This document shows positions 11,797-19,094 of a stretch of 29,011 nt of DNA, in pieces. The stretch lies in the IMG/VR virus record IMGVR_UViG_3300027782_000015, positions 1 to 29,011 of that record. One strand, 5' to 3'. Both the position numbers and the translations under genes were made by a program. The notes under the pieces were generated by a model. The model did no database searches. It was not told where the DNA came from and saw only the letters and a list, made by a program, of their open reading frames with translations. This stretch comes from a virus. Each line of letters begins with the position of its first letter. The first letter of the stretch is position 1.

Positions 11797-12447
11797 ATGG
11801 CTAAAGACCCTGCTTTTTTATTTTACCCTAATGATTACATAGGTGGTACAATGGGTATGACCTTTGAGGAAAAAGGTGCATACATAGAAATTTTAATGCT
11901 TCAGTTTAATCGTGGTCATATGACCTCACATATGATATGTCAACTCGTAGGTCAACTATGGGATTCTATCAGGTGCAAATTTGTTCAAGATGAGCAAGGT
12001 TTATGGTATAATATCCGTTTAGATCAAGAAAAAGATAAAAGAATGTCTTTTACTCAGTCTAGAAGGAATAATATTAAAGGACTTAACCAACATACGATAG
12101 GTCATATGACCTCCCATATGGAAAATGAAAATGAAGATGTAAATAGAAATATAAATAAAGTTAAAATTATAGATACTCAGTTTGAGGAATTTTGGGATAT
12201 GTACGATTATAAGAAATCTAAGGATAAAGCAGAAAAGGTATGGAAAACTTTAAATAAAGAGGAAAAGGCTTTAGCTTTACAACACGCACCAGTATATGCT
12301 CAATCAACACCTGATAAACAATTCCGTAAACATCCTACAACCTATCTAAACAACAAATCTTTCAACGATGAAATTATTGAACGAACTATTAGTACAAAAC
12401 TTAGCTACGCAGAACTTGAATGGGAACGACTTAAAAATCTTGGATAG
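11797..12447 (+). CDS. DUF1376-like phage replication protein / replisome organiser (216 aa)
   Basis: Start chosen at ATG 11797 (MAKDPAFLFYPNDYIGGTMG), the usual N-terminus of this family; an ATG at 11779 would lie within the leader structure. The N-terminal domain (TFEEKGAYIEILMLQFNRG) is the DUF1376/YdaU-type winged helix, and the middle includes GLWYNIRLDQEKDKR. The C-terminal part, QFEEFWDMYDYKKSKDKAEK and FRKHPTTYLNNKSFNDEI, is the conserved domain of replication initiator/organiser proteins that load the host helicase. The peptide HMTSHM occurs twice (encoded at 11917-11934 and 12103-12120). This protein is the likely replication initiator. Confidence 0.82.
   Translation: MAKDPAFLFYPNDYIGGTMGMTFEEKGAYIEILMLQFNRGHMTSHMICQLVGQLWDSIRCKFVQDEQGLWYNIRLDQEKDKRMSFTQSRRNNIKGLNQHTIGHMTSHMENENEDVNRNINKVKIIDTQFEEFWDMYDYKKSKDKAEKVWKTLNKEEKALALQHAPVYAQSTPDKQFRKHPTTYLNNKSFNDEIIERTISTKLSYAELEWERLKNLG
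11914..11934. repeat. Palindromic repeat in the replication gene, copy 1 (origin candidate)
   Basis: Contains GGTCATATGACC (11914-11925), a perfect 12-base palindrome, followed by TCACATATG. A near-identical copy is at 12100-12120, 186 bases downstream. Phage initiator genes often contain their own origin as iterons, so these are candidate binding sites for the encoded protein. Confidence 0.5.
12100..12120. repeat. Palindromic repeat in the replication gene, copy 2 (origin candidate)
   Basis: GGTCATATGACC at 12100-12111 followed by TCCCATATG. It differs from copy 1 at one base over 21. The region around it is A+T-rich (12121-12180), which would suit strand opening. Both copies encode the same peptide (GHMTSHM), so protein-level constraint is the alternative explanation. 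Confidence 0.5.
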
Positions 12448-12472
12448 GGATGAATTAAAGGTTTATAAGGCA

Positions 12473-13066
12473 ATGGAATCTATGCACATTGGTAAATGCT
12501 CAAGAATAGAAGTAACAGAGCATCTAAAGACTTGTATTGCTTTGAGTGGGATGCAAGTGCCAACAAATCAAATATTTAATTTATGCGTTTCTTTTACGAT
12601 AGAATCTTATGGACAATACAAACTAAAGGAACTAGGAGTAGCATTTAAGATGTTTGCAGAGGATAAGTTTACTATTGGCAATCATATAAATTTTTCTCCT
12701 AAGTTAATTGGGGAGGTAATGAATGCCTATAAGAAGATAGCAGTACAAGTAAGAAATAAAACAATTGAAGAACCTAAAGAAATAGTTATGCAAGTAGATG
12801 AAGAACAAGTAATGCGAGAGGAAGCCGAGTATTGGAAAACATCTAAGAAAGATTGGAGGTTCTTAAACTATCAATGCTTTGATTATCTATGGAAAAGAAA
12901 ACTACTAAAAATAACTCCTGAGAAAGCAGAGTTTATAAAATCAAGAGTAAAAGCCTATCATTTGGCACAGGCTAAGAAACCTGAAGATATGTTAGTAGAT
13001 GAGGAAACTATGAGACAACAATGCAAAAAATATTCCCTTAAACTTTATTACGACAACGAACTATGA
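12473..13066 (+). CDS. Hypothetical protein of the replication block (197 aa)
   Basis: Start uncertain: ATG 12473 (MESMHIGKCSRIEV), TTG 12440, or ATG 12368, which would overlap the previous gene by 80 bases. The product is helical: a segment KELGVAFKMFAEDKFTIGNH in the first half, an acidic linker (EEPKEIVMQVDEEQVMREEA), and a tryptophan- and tyrosine-rich C-terminal part (WKTSKKDWRFLNYQCFDYLW). Its position after the replication initiator suggests a helicase-loader or primosome accessory role, but I recognise no motif such as Walker A. Confidence 0.7.
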   Translation: MESMHIGKCSRIEVTEHLKTCIALSGMQVPTNQIFNLCVSFTIESYGQYKLKELGVAFKMFAEDKFTIGNHINFSPKLIGEVMNAYKKIAVQVRNKTIEEPKEIVMQVDEEQVMREEAEYWKTSKKDWRFLNYQCFDYLWKRKLLKITPEKAEFIKSRVKAYHLAQAKKPEDMLVDEETMRQQCKKYSLKLYYDNEL

Positions 13067-13248
13067 TAGAGAATTATATACCAATGGAAGATGTGCTTAT
13101 CAGGATCAAGTACCATCCAGACATAACCAAAGAAGAAAAAGAGCAATTTAAGGAAGCCATTAAAGGAATCTATATGACCGAGAAAGGCAAAGTAAAGATG
13201 AATAAACCTAAAAAATACCAAAATGAAAGAAACACTAGGAATGATTAA
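13063..13248 (+). CDS. Small hypothetical protein (61 aa)
   Basis: Starts with an ATGA overlap to the previous gene. Sixty-one residues: MIENYIPMEDVLIRIKYHPD, then ITKEEKEQFKEAIKGIY and a basic C-terminal tail. Mostly helical and charged. Its end overlaps the next small gene by 26 bases. No family recognised. Confidence 0.6.
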   Translation: MIENYIPMEDVLIRIKYHPDITKEEKEQFKEAIKGIYMTEKGKVKMNKPKKYQNERNTRND

Positions 13249-13342
13249 ATTTTTTTTTATCTCAGTTCCAGTATTCCTTTGTGTTTACTGCTCAGTAATG
13301 ATTTACATAGAGATTAAAGAATACATAAAAAAATATGAGTAA
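13223..13342 (+). CDS. Tiny membrane protein (39 aa)
   Basis: Thirty-nine residues: MKETLGMIKFFFISVPVFLC, then VYCSVMIYIEIKEYIKKYE. One membrane helix (about residues 8-28) followed by a charged amphipathic end. It overlaps its neighbours at both ends (13248 and 13335), which supports coupling in the operon. Role unknown. Confidence 0.5.
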   Translation: MKETLGMIKFFFISVPVFLCVYCSVMIYIEIKEYIKKYE

Positions 13343-13541
13343 GATAAGAGGACACGAGAACGCACAACCAGTAAGATTAATATTCATAGATACAAAAGAA
13401 GAAATAGAATTTAAGTCAGTAGCTTACGCAAAAAGAGTAACAGGAGTAAACGAATATCAAATAAAGGAAAGCCTAAACCCAGTCAAGAAGAAACGATTTG
13501 AGTACCAAAATAGACAAATAGCGTTCCGTATTAAGAAATAA
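13335..13541 (+). CDS. Small basic protein, possible DNA binder (68 aa)
   Basis: Sixty-eight residues, very basic: MSKIRGHENAQPVRLIFIDT, then a short helix-turn-helix-like stretch SVAYAKRVTGVNEYQIKESL and an Arg/Lys-rich end. The AYAKRVTGVN...IKESL portion recalls small NUMOD-type DNA-binding modules that accompany HNH enzymes, and an HNH-like gene (13556) follows. This is suggestive only. Confidence 0.6.
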   Translation: MSKIRGHENAQPVRLIFIDTKEEIEFKSVAYAKRVTGVNEYQIKESLNPVKKKRFEYQNRQIAFRIKK

Positions 13542-13544
13542 TCT

Positions 13545-13552
13545 AATTTTGT
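13545..13552 (+). promoter_or_regulatory. TAnnTTTG box upstream of the NinG-like gene
   Basis: TAATTTTG lies in the 14-base gap before the ATG at 13556, only 3 bases from it. If it is a real -7 box, the mRNA would be essentially leaderless. No -33 element is visible. Chance match possible. Confidence 0.25.
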
Positions 13553-13555
13553 GCT

Positions 13556-13939
13556 ATGGCATTACAAACCATTCCAAAACTTACAGGAAAGACACAAACA
13601 ATTTTTAATCGTTATATACGACAAAGAGATAGTCAAAATGGTTACTTTACTTGCATATCGTGTGGCACTACTAAAGATACATCCCAAATGGATGCAGGTC
13701 ATTATGTGCCTGTCAAAAATAGTTCAGCTTTAAGATTTGATGAGTATAATGTAAACGGAGAGTGCAAGGCTTGTAATGGATTTGACCAATTCCACCTAAT
13801 AGGCTACCGAAAAAACCTAATAGATAAGATAGGCGAAAGAATGGTAATGCAATTAGAAAGTCAGTCCAGACTAATAAAGAAATGGACTAGAACAGAATTA
13901 AACGAAATAATCGAAACTTATGGCGAAACTAAATCCTAA
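13556..13939 (+). CDS. ninG: NinG-like recombination nuclease (127 aa)
   Basis: Shows the Cys pattern CISC (33-36) and CKAC (70-73), with DAGHY at 46-50 and NGECKACNGFDQFHLIGYRK in the centre, matching the lambda NinG/HNH-type zinc finger family. In lambda this protein helps resolve recombination intermediates. Here it would work with the ERF annealing protein encoded at 9021. The frame is fully open, with no alternative start needed. Another ORF at 13551-13733 is an overlapping shadow. Confidence 0.82.
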   Translation: MALQTIPKLTGKTQTIFNRYIRQRDSQNGYFTCISCGTTKDTSQMDAGHYVPVKNSSALRFDEYNVNGECKACNGFDQFHLIGYRKNLIDKIGERMVMQLESQSRLIKKWTRTELNEIIETYGETKS

Positions 13940-14042
13940 TGGCAAGGTTTCCTTTGGTGCTAGAAAAAAAGGAAAGGCTAAAAAGAACTCTGGTCCTAAA
14001 GACAAACCTACTAAACCTTATAACAGACAAGGAAGATGCTAA
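13920..14042 (+). CDS. Very basic small peptide (40 aa)
   Basis: ATG at 13920 gives 40 residues: MAKLNPNGKVSFGARKKGKA, then KKNSGPKDKPTKPYNRQGRC. Eleven of the 40 residues are Lys, plus three Arg. It overlaps the end of the NinG-like gene by 20 bases and the start of the ParB-like gene by 7. The composition suggests a nucleic acid binder. A competing ATG at 13939 in another frame gives a less convincing 42-residue product. Confidence 0.5.
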   Translation: MAKLNPNGKVSFGARKKGKAKKNSGPKDKPTKPYNRQGRC

Positions 14043-14464
14043 TTACTCAAATCAAATCAAATCCTAATAATCCTAGATTAATTAAGGATCATAAGTTTAA
14101 GCAACTTGTAAAGTCTATTCAGGATTTCCCCCAAATGCTAGAACTTAGACCTATTGTAATAGATGAGAATAATATGGTTTTAGGTGGCAATATGAGACTA
14201 AAGGCTTGTCTTGAAGCTGGGTTAACGGATGTTCCAGTAATACACGCTAACAATCTAACCGAAGCACAAAAGAAAGAATTTATTATTAAGGATAACATAT
14301 CATTTGGCGAACACGACTGGGATGCTTTAGCAAATGAATGGAACATTATAGAACTAGATGAATGGGGTTTAGATATACCAGCTTTTGCTAATAATGATAT
14401 AGAAGAACATAAGGACAATACAGTAGTTGGCAAGAGTTGTCCTAATTGTGGAGTAACTTTGTAA
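14036..14464 (+). CDS. ParB-like nuclease domain protein (142 aa)
   Basis: The N-terminal about 75 residues are the ParB/Spo0J N-terminal fold: NPNNPRLIKDHKFKQLVKSI, then LRPIVIDENNMVLGGNMRLK, AGLTDVPVIHA. In phages such modules are often placed just before the terminase genes, alone or fused to adenine methyltransferases; here the methylase part is absent. The C-terminus carries a single CPNC pair in its last nine residues. A role in packaging-linked DNA processing is possible. In ParB this domain is a CTPase; whether that holds here is unknown. Confidence 0.8.
   Translation: MLITQIKSNPNNPRLIKDHKFKQLVKSIQDFPQMLELRPIVIDENNMVLGGNMRLKACLEAGLTDVPVIHANNLTEAQKKEFIIKDNISFGEHDWDALANEWNIIELDEWGLDIPAFANNDIEEHKDNTVVGKSCPNCGVTL
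14454..14461 (+). promoter_or_regulatory. TAACTTTG box upstream of terminase operon
   Basis: TAACTTTG overlaps the end of the ParB-like gene, 27 bases before the terminase small subunit start. The same octamer occurs at 15986, 18324 and 27235, each just before a structural gene. No well-spaced -33 box, only TTG at 14437-14439. Confidence 0.4.
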
Positions 14465-14488
14465 GAATTAAGAAAGAGATTAGAGAAT

Positions 14489-14836
14489 ATGGCAAACGAA
14501 CAAAATTTAATACCTGCTCAAAAAGGGGAAATTAGAAACCCTAATGGCAGACCGAAGGGAATACCAAACTCAAAGACTAGATTGCTAAGATTGTTAGAAT
14601 TGGTCCAAGTAAAGACTAATCCTATTACAGGAGAGAAAGAGGAGTTTACTGTGGCAGAGCAATTAGATATGATGGTACTACAAAAGGCATTTAAAGGGGA
14701 TTTAAAGGCTTACCAAGAGATTCTTGATAGACTAGAAGGCAGAGCAAAACAAACAACCGATATAAACGCAAACATTCAAGGGAATGTCCAAATAGTAATA
14801 CAAGAAGATGACAGATGTAAACCAATTGAAGATTAA
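14489..14836 (+). CDS. terS: Terminase small subunit (115 aa)
   Basis: DNA-recognition subunit of the packaging motor. It shows the NPNGRPKGIPNSKTRLLRLL segment near the N-terminus (residues 17-36), typical of the DUF5681-like terminase-associated family, and a helical central domain (KAFKGDLKAYQEILDRLEGR). The end overlaps the large subunit start by 29 bases, the usual terS-terL coupling. Assignment is by order plus motif; the DNA-binding site is not visible. Confidence 0.75.
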   Translation: MANEQNLIPAQKGEIRNPNGRPKGIPNSKTRLLRLLELVQVKTNPITGEKEEFTVAEQLDMMVLQKAFKGDLKAYQEILDRLEGRAKQTTDINANIQGNVQIVIQEDDRCKPIED

Positions 14837-15974
14837 TGCTACACCAGTATTCTTTGCCAACAAAAAAGCATATGAAGGTAGTTATCCAGTTATATGCAAT
14901 GAGGGTGGCACTCGTTCTTCAAAGTCTTATTCCATAGTTCAATTACTTATTGAGATTGCCTTCAACAATCCAAAGACTAGAATATCAATAGTATCGCATT
15001 CACTCCCACATATTAAGCGAGGGGTTTATAGAGACTTTAAAAGCATAATGGAGAATTGGGGTTTATGGTCAGATAATGACTTTAGCTTTTCTGATTTTAT
15101 ATATACTTACCCAAATGGATCATACATAGAATTATTTGGATTAGAGGATGAAAGCAAGGCAAGAGGACCAGCAAGGGATGTTCTATTCATAAATGAGGCT
15201 AACTTAATTAAGCGTACACTTTACGACCAATTACTAATGAGAACAACAGGTAAGGTATTCCTTGATTGGAACCCTGCTGACTTTATTAATTGGGTTTATG
15301 AAGTAGCCGACAATCCAGAGAATAAACGCATTCACTCTACCTATCTAAATAACATACCAAACCTATCTGAATCACAAATAAAGAATATAGAGCAATATCA
15401 AAAGCTACCAGATGACTTTATGTGGAAGGTTTATGGATTAGGTCAAAGAGGAGCAGCAAAAGAACTTATATATACTCAATGGAAGCAATATGATACGGCA
15501 CCTGAAGGAGATGTATTCTATGGGTTAGACTTTGGATATGTCCATCCTGCTGCACTAATTAAGGTTACCCATTACGAAGGAGAGAACTATTTTGAGGAAA
15601 TAATCTATCAAAGTGGGCTTACCTTATCCGACCTAACAAGATTGATAAAAGAGAAAGTGCCAGAGAGAGCAACAATATATGCAGATGCAGCCGAACCTAA
15701 ATCAATAGAAGAACTTTACCGACAAGGATTTAATATTAAACCTGCTCAAAAAGATGTATGGGCAGGGATAGTTAAAATGAAATCTTATCCTATCAACATT
15801 CATTTCCATAGTCAAAACTTACGCAGAGAGTTTATGAGTTACAAATGGAAAAAGGATAAAAATGATAATGTGATAGAAGAACCAGTAAAAGCAAATGATG
15901 ATGCTTTGGATGCTTCAAGGTATGCAGTATTTACTCATTTAACTAAACCTAAATTTCAAGTAAGTGTATTTTGA
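14808..15974 (+). CDS. terL: Terminase large subunit, PBSX-like (388 aa)
   Basis: ATP-driven DNA packaging motor and nuclease. The Walker A-like loop is GGTRSSKS (33-40). Walker B is DVLFINEAN (124-132) with catalytic Glu130. The RNase H-like nuclease domain shows GLDFGYVHPAAL (Asp241), YADAAEP (Asp293) and NDDALDASRY (363-372). The length of 388 residues is typical of the PBSX/Terminase_3 family. Packaging type (headful or other) cannot be determined, but a circularly closing assembly would fit headful packaging. Confidence 0.93.
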   Translation: MTDVNQLKINATPVFFANKKAYEGSYPVICNEGGTRSSKSYSIVQLLIEIAFNNPKTRISIVSHSLPHIKRGVYRDFKSIMENWGLWSDNDFSFSDFIYTYPNGSYIELFGLEDESKARGPARDVLFINEANLIKRTLYDQLLMRTTGKVFLDWNPADFINWVYEVADNPENKRIHSTYLNNIPNLSESQIKNIEQYQKLPDDFMWKVYGLGQRGAAKELIYTQWKQYDTAPEGDVFYGLDFGYVHPAALIKVTHYEGENYFEEIIYQSGLTLSDLTRLIKEKVPERATIYADAAEPKSIEELYRQGFNIKPAQKDVWAGIVKMKSYPINIHFHSQNLRREFMSYKWKKDKNDNVIEEPVKANDDALDASRYAVFTHLTKPKFQVSVF

Positions 15975-15985
15975 TGTAAAAATCA

Positions 15986-15993
15986 TAACTTTG
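15986..15993 (+). promoter_or_regulatory. TAACTTTG box upstream of portal gene
   Basis: TAACTTTG lies in the 35-base gap after terL, 16 bases before the portal ATG. TTTTG at 15969-15973 is nearby, but with only a 12-base gap, shorter than the usual 17-23. Confidence 0.4.
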
Positions 15994-16009
15994 TTTAAAT
16001 TCTAATAAT

Positions 16010-17395
16010 ATGGCATTTTTTGACTTCTTAACTAAAAAGAAGATAAACACTCTATTACCTAATATTCCTTTTGATACAAGTGTCGCTATTCAACGAGGTA
16101 TCGTTACTTGGCAAGGTGGTGATTCAAGAGCATTCGTAAGAGATGGATATATAGCTAACGATATTGTTTACTCAATTGTAAAACTAATTACTGATAAAGC
16201 AAAACTTGCTCCATTTCATGTTTATAAAGTTAAAGATGAAGTATCTGCAAAAAGATACAAATCATTAATGAAACAACCAGATAAGATTACTAACTGGCAA
16301 GAGGTAAATGATTTACATAAGAAAGCATTTGAGATATATACAGGAGACCAAAGATTAAACGACCTTTTAAAATATCCTAATGGAGAAGATACTTGGGCAG
16401 ATTTAGTTGAGCAATGGTGTGGTTTTAAGTTAATAACTGGTAATTCATTTATATATGGAAAACTTATTGAAACAGGAAACAATCAAGGTAAGCCGTTTGA
16501 ATTATTTGCTTTACCTGCTCAGTATATGGCTATTATTGCAAATATCGAAATGTTCCCACCAACCAGAGTTGGCTACCAATTATACTACGGAGCAATGTGG
16601 TCATTTGACCCAAAAGAAATATTACACGACAAATACTTTAATCCTGAGTGGACAGTTACAGGTGGACAATTATACGGACAAAGTCCATTATTAGCTGCTG
16701 CAAGAACTTTAACTAGAAGTAACGAAGCTAAGACTGCTGCAGTTGCATCATTCCAAAATGGTGGACCAGCAGGAGTTCTATTTATGAACGATGAAAGATT
16801 TGACCCTATAAGTGGACAAGCACAAGCACAAGCACTAAAGAGAGCAGTAAGCGAGAAAGGTGGTGCAGCTAATTTTAACTCTATTGCAGTAAGTGGTTAT
16901 AAGGTAGATTGGAAACAAATAGGTTTAAGTCCTGTAGAACTTAATATCATTGAATCAGAGAAATGGGATATGAAGGCACTTTGTAATATTTACGGAGTAC
17001 CATCTCAACTATTAAACGATGCAGATAACAAGACTTACAATAACCAAATAGAGGGAGAGAAGGCATTGACTTTAAGATGTGCTATTCCTTTGTTAGATGC
17101 TTTAACTGATAACTTAAATAGAAAATTACATACCGACTGGGGTTATAGAAATAGTGGATTGTATGTAGGATATGATATTCAAGTATATCAAGAATTAGAG
17201 GCTAATAAGACAGAGCAAGTTGCTTGGTTAAATACGGCTTGGTGGATTCCACCTTCTCAAAAGAATGAGATTATGGGTATTAAAACTCCTGATTATATTC
17301 CACAAGAGGAAATGGAGAAACTTTACATCCCTTCATCTTTGCAACCTACTGACCAATTTCAACCCTTGAATATTCCTGATAACCTAAACCCATAA
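16010..17395 (+). CDS. Portal protein, HK97 family (461 aa)
   Basis: Dodecameric ring at the head vertex through which DNA passes. The sequence has the HK97-type portal course: an N-terminal VAIQRGIVTWQGGDSRAFVR, a core HDKYFNPEWTVTGGQLYGQS with PLLAAARTLTRSNEAKT, then FQNGGPAGVLFMNDERFDP, and a clip/stem region GVPSQLLNDADNKTYNNQIE. It is followed one base later by the minor head protein. Length is normal for the family (about 400-500). Confidence 0.9.
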   Translation: MAFFDFLTKKKINTLLPNIPFDTSVAIQRGIVTWQGGDSRAFVRDGYIANDIVYSIVKLITDKAKLAPFHVYKVKDEVSAKRYKSLMKQPDKITNWQEVNDLHKKAFEIYTGDQRLNDLLKYPNGEDTWADLVEQWCGFKLITGNSFIYGKLIETGNNQGKPFELFALPAQYMAIIANIEMFPPTRVGYQLYYGAMWSFDPKEILHDKYFNPEWTVTGGQLYGQSPLLAAARTLTRSNEAKTAAVASFQNGGPAGVLFMNDERFDPISGQAQAQALKRAVSEKGGAANFNSIAVSGYKVDWKQIGLSPVELNIIESEKWDMKALCNIYGVPSQLLNDADNKTYNNQIEGEKALTLRCAIPLLDALTDNLNRKLHTDWGYRNSGLYVGYDIQVYQELEANKTEQVAWLNTAWWIPPSQKNEIMGIKTPDYIPQEEMEKLYIPSSLQPTDQFQPLNIPDNLNP

Positions 17396-17396
17396 A

Positions 17397-18311
17397 ATGA
17401 TTTGGCAAGATTACAGGAAACTCTATGCTAATGCCTTAAAACAATATTCGCCTAAGTTCAAGAAAGAACTGCAAAATCAGGTGAATACCTATTGCCGTAC
17501 ACAAGACTACAACAAAATCAGCGACAAAGCACTTAAAAAGACCATTTACAAGCTCCATTTAGCTATGGGTACTAAGATGGCTCTAATAAGCGAAAAAGCC
17601 GTTAAAAGGTCTGTAAAGGGGGTTTATGTGCCTATGGAGTTTAAATCTGCTAAGACAGATGCTTTTCAGTTTGCTATTATCCAAGTCCTACAAAATGATG
17701 GCTTAGATAAATTGGCAGCAGATATTACCGATACAACCAAAGAACAAATAAGAAGATACCTAATTCAATCAGCAGAGAAAAACTTAACTCTACCTGAAAC
17801 AATTGTTTTATTAAGAGGTGCTGGAATAACAGATTATCGTGCCGAACTTATTGCTAGAACGGAAACAGGCAGAGCAGCAAACATAGGTTCACAAGTAGGA
17901 GCAACTGCAACTGGATTAGTAACTTTAAAAGAATGGATTGCTTCACAAGATGCTAGAACGAGAAGGCAACCAAAAGACCAAACAGACCATTATAATATGG
18001 ATGGGGTCAAACTTCCTATGAATGCAAAGTTTCAAGTGCCAAATATAAATGGTAGTCTAATGGGCGAGAATGGGAGATACGACCCAATGGACCATCCTTG
18101 CGATTCAAAAGGTAATAGTACTAAATATGGTGCAGCCAATGTTTGTAATTGCCGTTGCACTTTAGGATATGAAGCAGTAAGAGGTGCAAATGGTAAACTT
18201 TTAACCCTTGCAGACAATCCTCCAATGGGTAGAATGGGAGTTATTTGGAATGCCTTACAAAATGTAATCGGTCAGTCAATAGGAAAACTTATAGCATCAT
18301 TAATACAATAA
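17397..18311 (+). CDS. Minor head / morphogenesis protein, SPP1 gp7-Mu F type (304 aa)
   Basis: Helical N-terminal half, then the conserved C-terminal part: ARTETGRAANIGSQVGATAT (an Arg-Thr-Glu motif), EWIASQDARTRRQPKDQTDH and a Cys pair in NVCNCRCTLGY. This is the Mu F-like / SPP1 gp7 head morphogenesis family, which binds the portal and stays in the capsid. Starts one base after the portal stop (ATG 17397). The DARTR...DH..MDG core and the final NCRC make the assignment safe. Confidence 0.85.
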   Translation: MIWQDYRKLYANALKQYSPKFKKELQNQVNTYCRTQDYNKISDKALKKTIYKLHLAMGTKMALISEKAVKRSVKGVYVPMEFKSAKTDAFQFAIIQVLQNDGLDKLAADITDTTKEQIRRYLIQSAEKNLTLPETIVLLRGAGITDYRAELIARTETGRAANIGSQVGATATGLVTLKEWIASQDARTRRQPKDQTDHYNMDGVKLPMNAKFQVPNINGSLMGENGRYDPMDHPCDSKGNSTKYGAANVCNCRCTLGYEAVRGANGKLLTLADNPPMGRMGVIWNALQNVIGQSIGKLIASLIQ

Positions 18312-18323
18312 CAAAAAAAATAA

Positions 18324-18331
18324 TAACTTTG
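18324..18331 (+). promoter_or_regulatory. TAACTTTG box upstream of prohead protease
   Basis: TAACTTTG lies 5 bases before the ATG at 18337. The sequence TAACTTTGTCAATATG here is almost identical to TAACTTTGCAATATG at 27235-27249. If used as a -7 element, the transcript would begin at or near the start codon. Confidence 0.4.
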
Positions 18332-18336
18332 TCAAT

Positions 18337-19092
18337 ATGAAAACATACTCATCAAAAGACACAATTGTTGAAAAACAAGATATTGGTTACGAGGTAATGG
18401 ATGTTGATACCGAAACTCGTAGAGTAAAAGCAGTTTGGGCAAGAACAGGAAACATAGATTTAGATAATGACATTATAGTTCCTGAAGCCTTTACTAAGAC
18501 TCTAAAAGAAAGAGGTCCAGCAGGTAAAAACTTAATATGGTCTTTAGTTGACCATTGTGCTGAAATGGAAGCCGTAATCGGTAAGCCTGAGCAATTATAC
18601 ATTGAGGGAGATATGCTTATCGCAATCACTCCAATAGTAGAAACTGAGAAAGGAGAAGATATGATTAAGATGTACGATGCAGGTCTTATCAATCAGCATT
18701 CAATTGGATTTAGTACAATTAATTCAAGCGTAGATAAAAACGGAATAAGAACAATTAGTGAACTTAAACTTTATGAAGGTAGTGCAGTATTATGGGCAGC
18801 AAACCCAGAGACACCAACTATTTCAGTAAAGAGTGAATTTAAAAGAGAGCAATTAGCAAATAGGCTAGAGAAACTCTTGAAAGCGTTTAAAGGTGGTCGT
18901 TTCACAGATGAGACCTTTGCGTTGATGGAGATTGAAATAAAAAGGATTCAATCAGAATTATTAGAAATTGAAGTCATTAAAGAAATCACTCAGACCGAGC
19001 AATCACTTGAGCCGATTATTGAAGAAATTAAAAACAATGATGAACAAGTCCTGAAGGCAATTAAAGAATTTAATAAAATATTAAAAAAGTAA
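18337..19092 (+). CDS. HK97-type prohead protease (251 aa)
   Basis: Serine protease of the U35/HK97 gp4 family that trims the capsid scaffold domain. Residues 1-160 carry VWARTGNIDLDNDIIVPEAF, LVDHCAEMEAVIGKP (His73) and AGLINQHSIGF (Ser122), which supply the catalytic His and Ser. The C-terminal about 90 residues are helical (EIEIKRIQSELLEIEVIKEI) and may act as part of the internal scaffold. The major capsid protein follows 2 bases later, as expected. Confidence 0.88.
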   Translation: MKTYSSKDTIVEKQDIGYEVMDVDTETRRVKAVWARTGNIDLDNDIIVPEAFTKTLKERGPAGKNLIWSLVDHCAEMEAVIGKPEQLYIEGDMLIAITPIVETEKGEDMIKMYDAGLINQHSIGFSTINSSVDKNGIRTISELKLYEGSAVLWAANPETPTISVKSEFKREQLANRLEKLLKAFKGGRFTDETFALMEIEIKRIQSELLEIEVIKEITQTEQSLEPIIEEIKNNDEQVLKAIKEFNKILKK

Positions 19093-19094
19093 AA

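Noticed and set aside
13939-14067. Alternative ATG at 13939 (42-residue ORF)
   Set aside because: The overlapping frame from 13920 has a more protein-like, strongly basic product and couples better with both neighbours.
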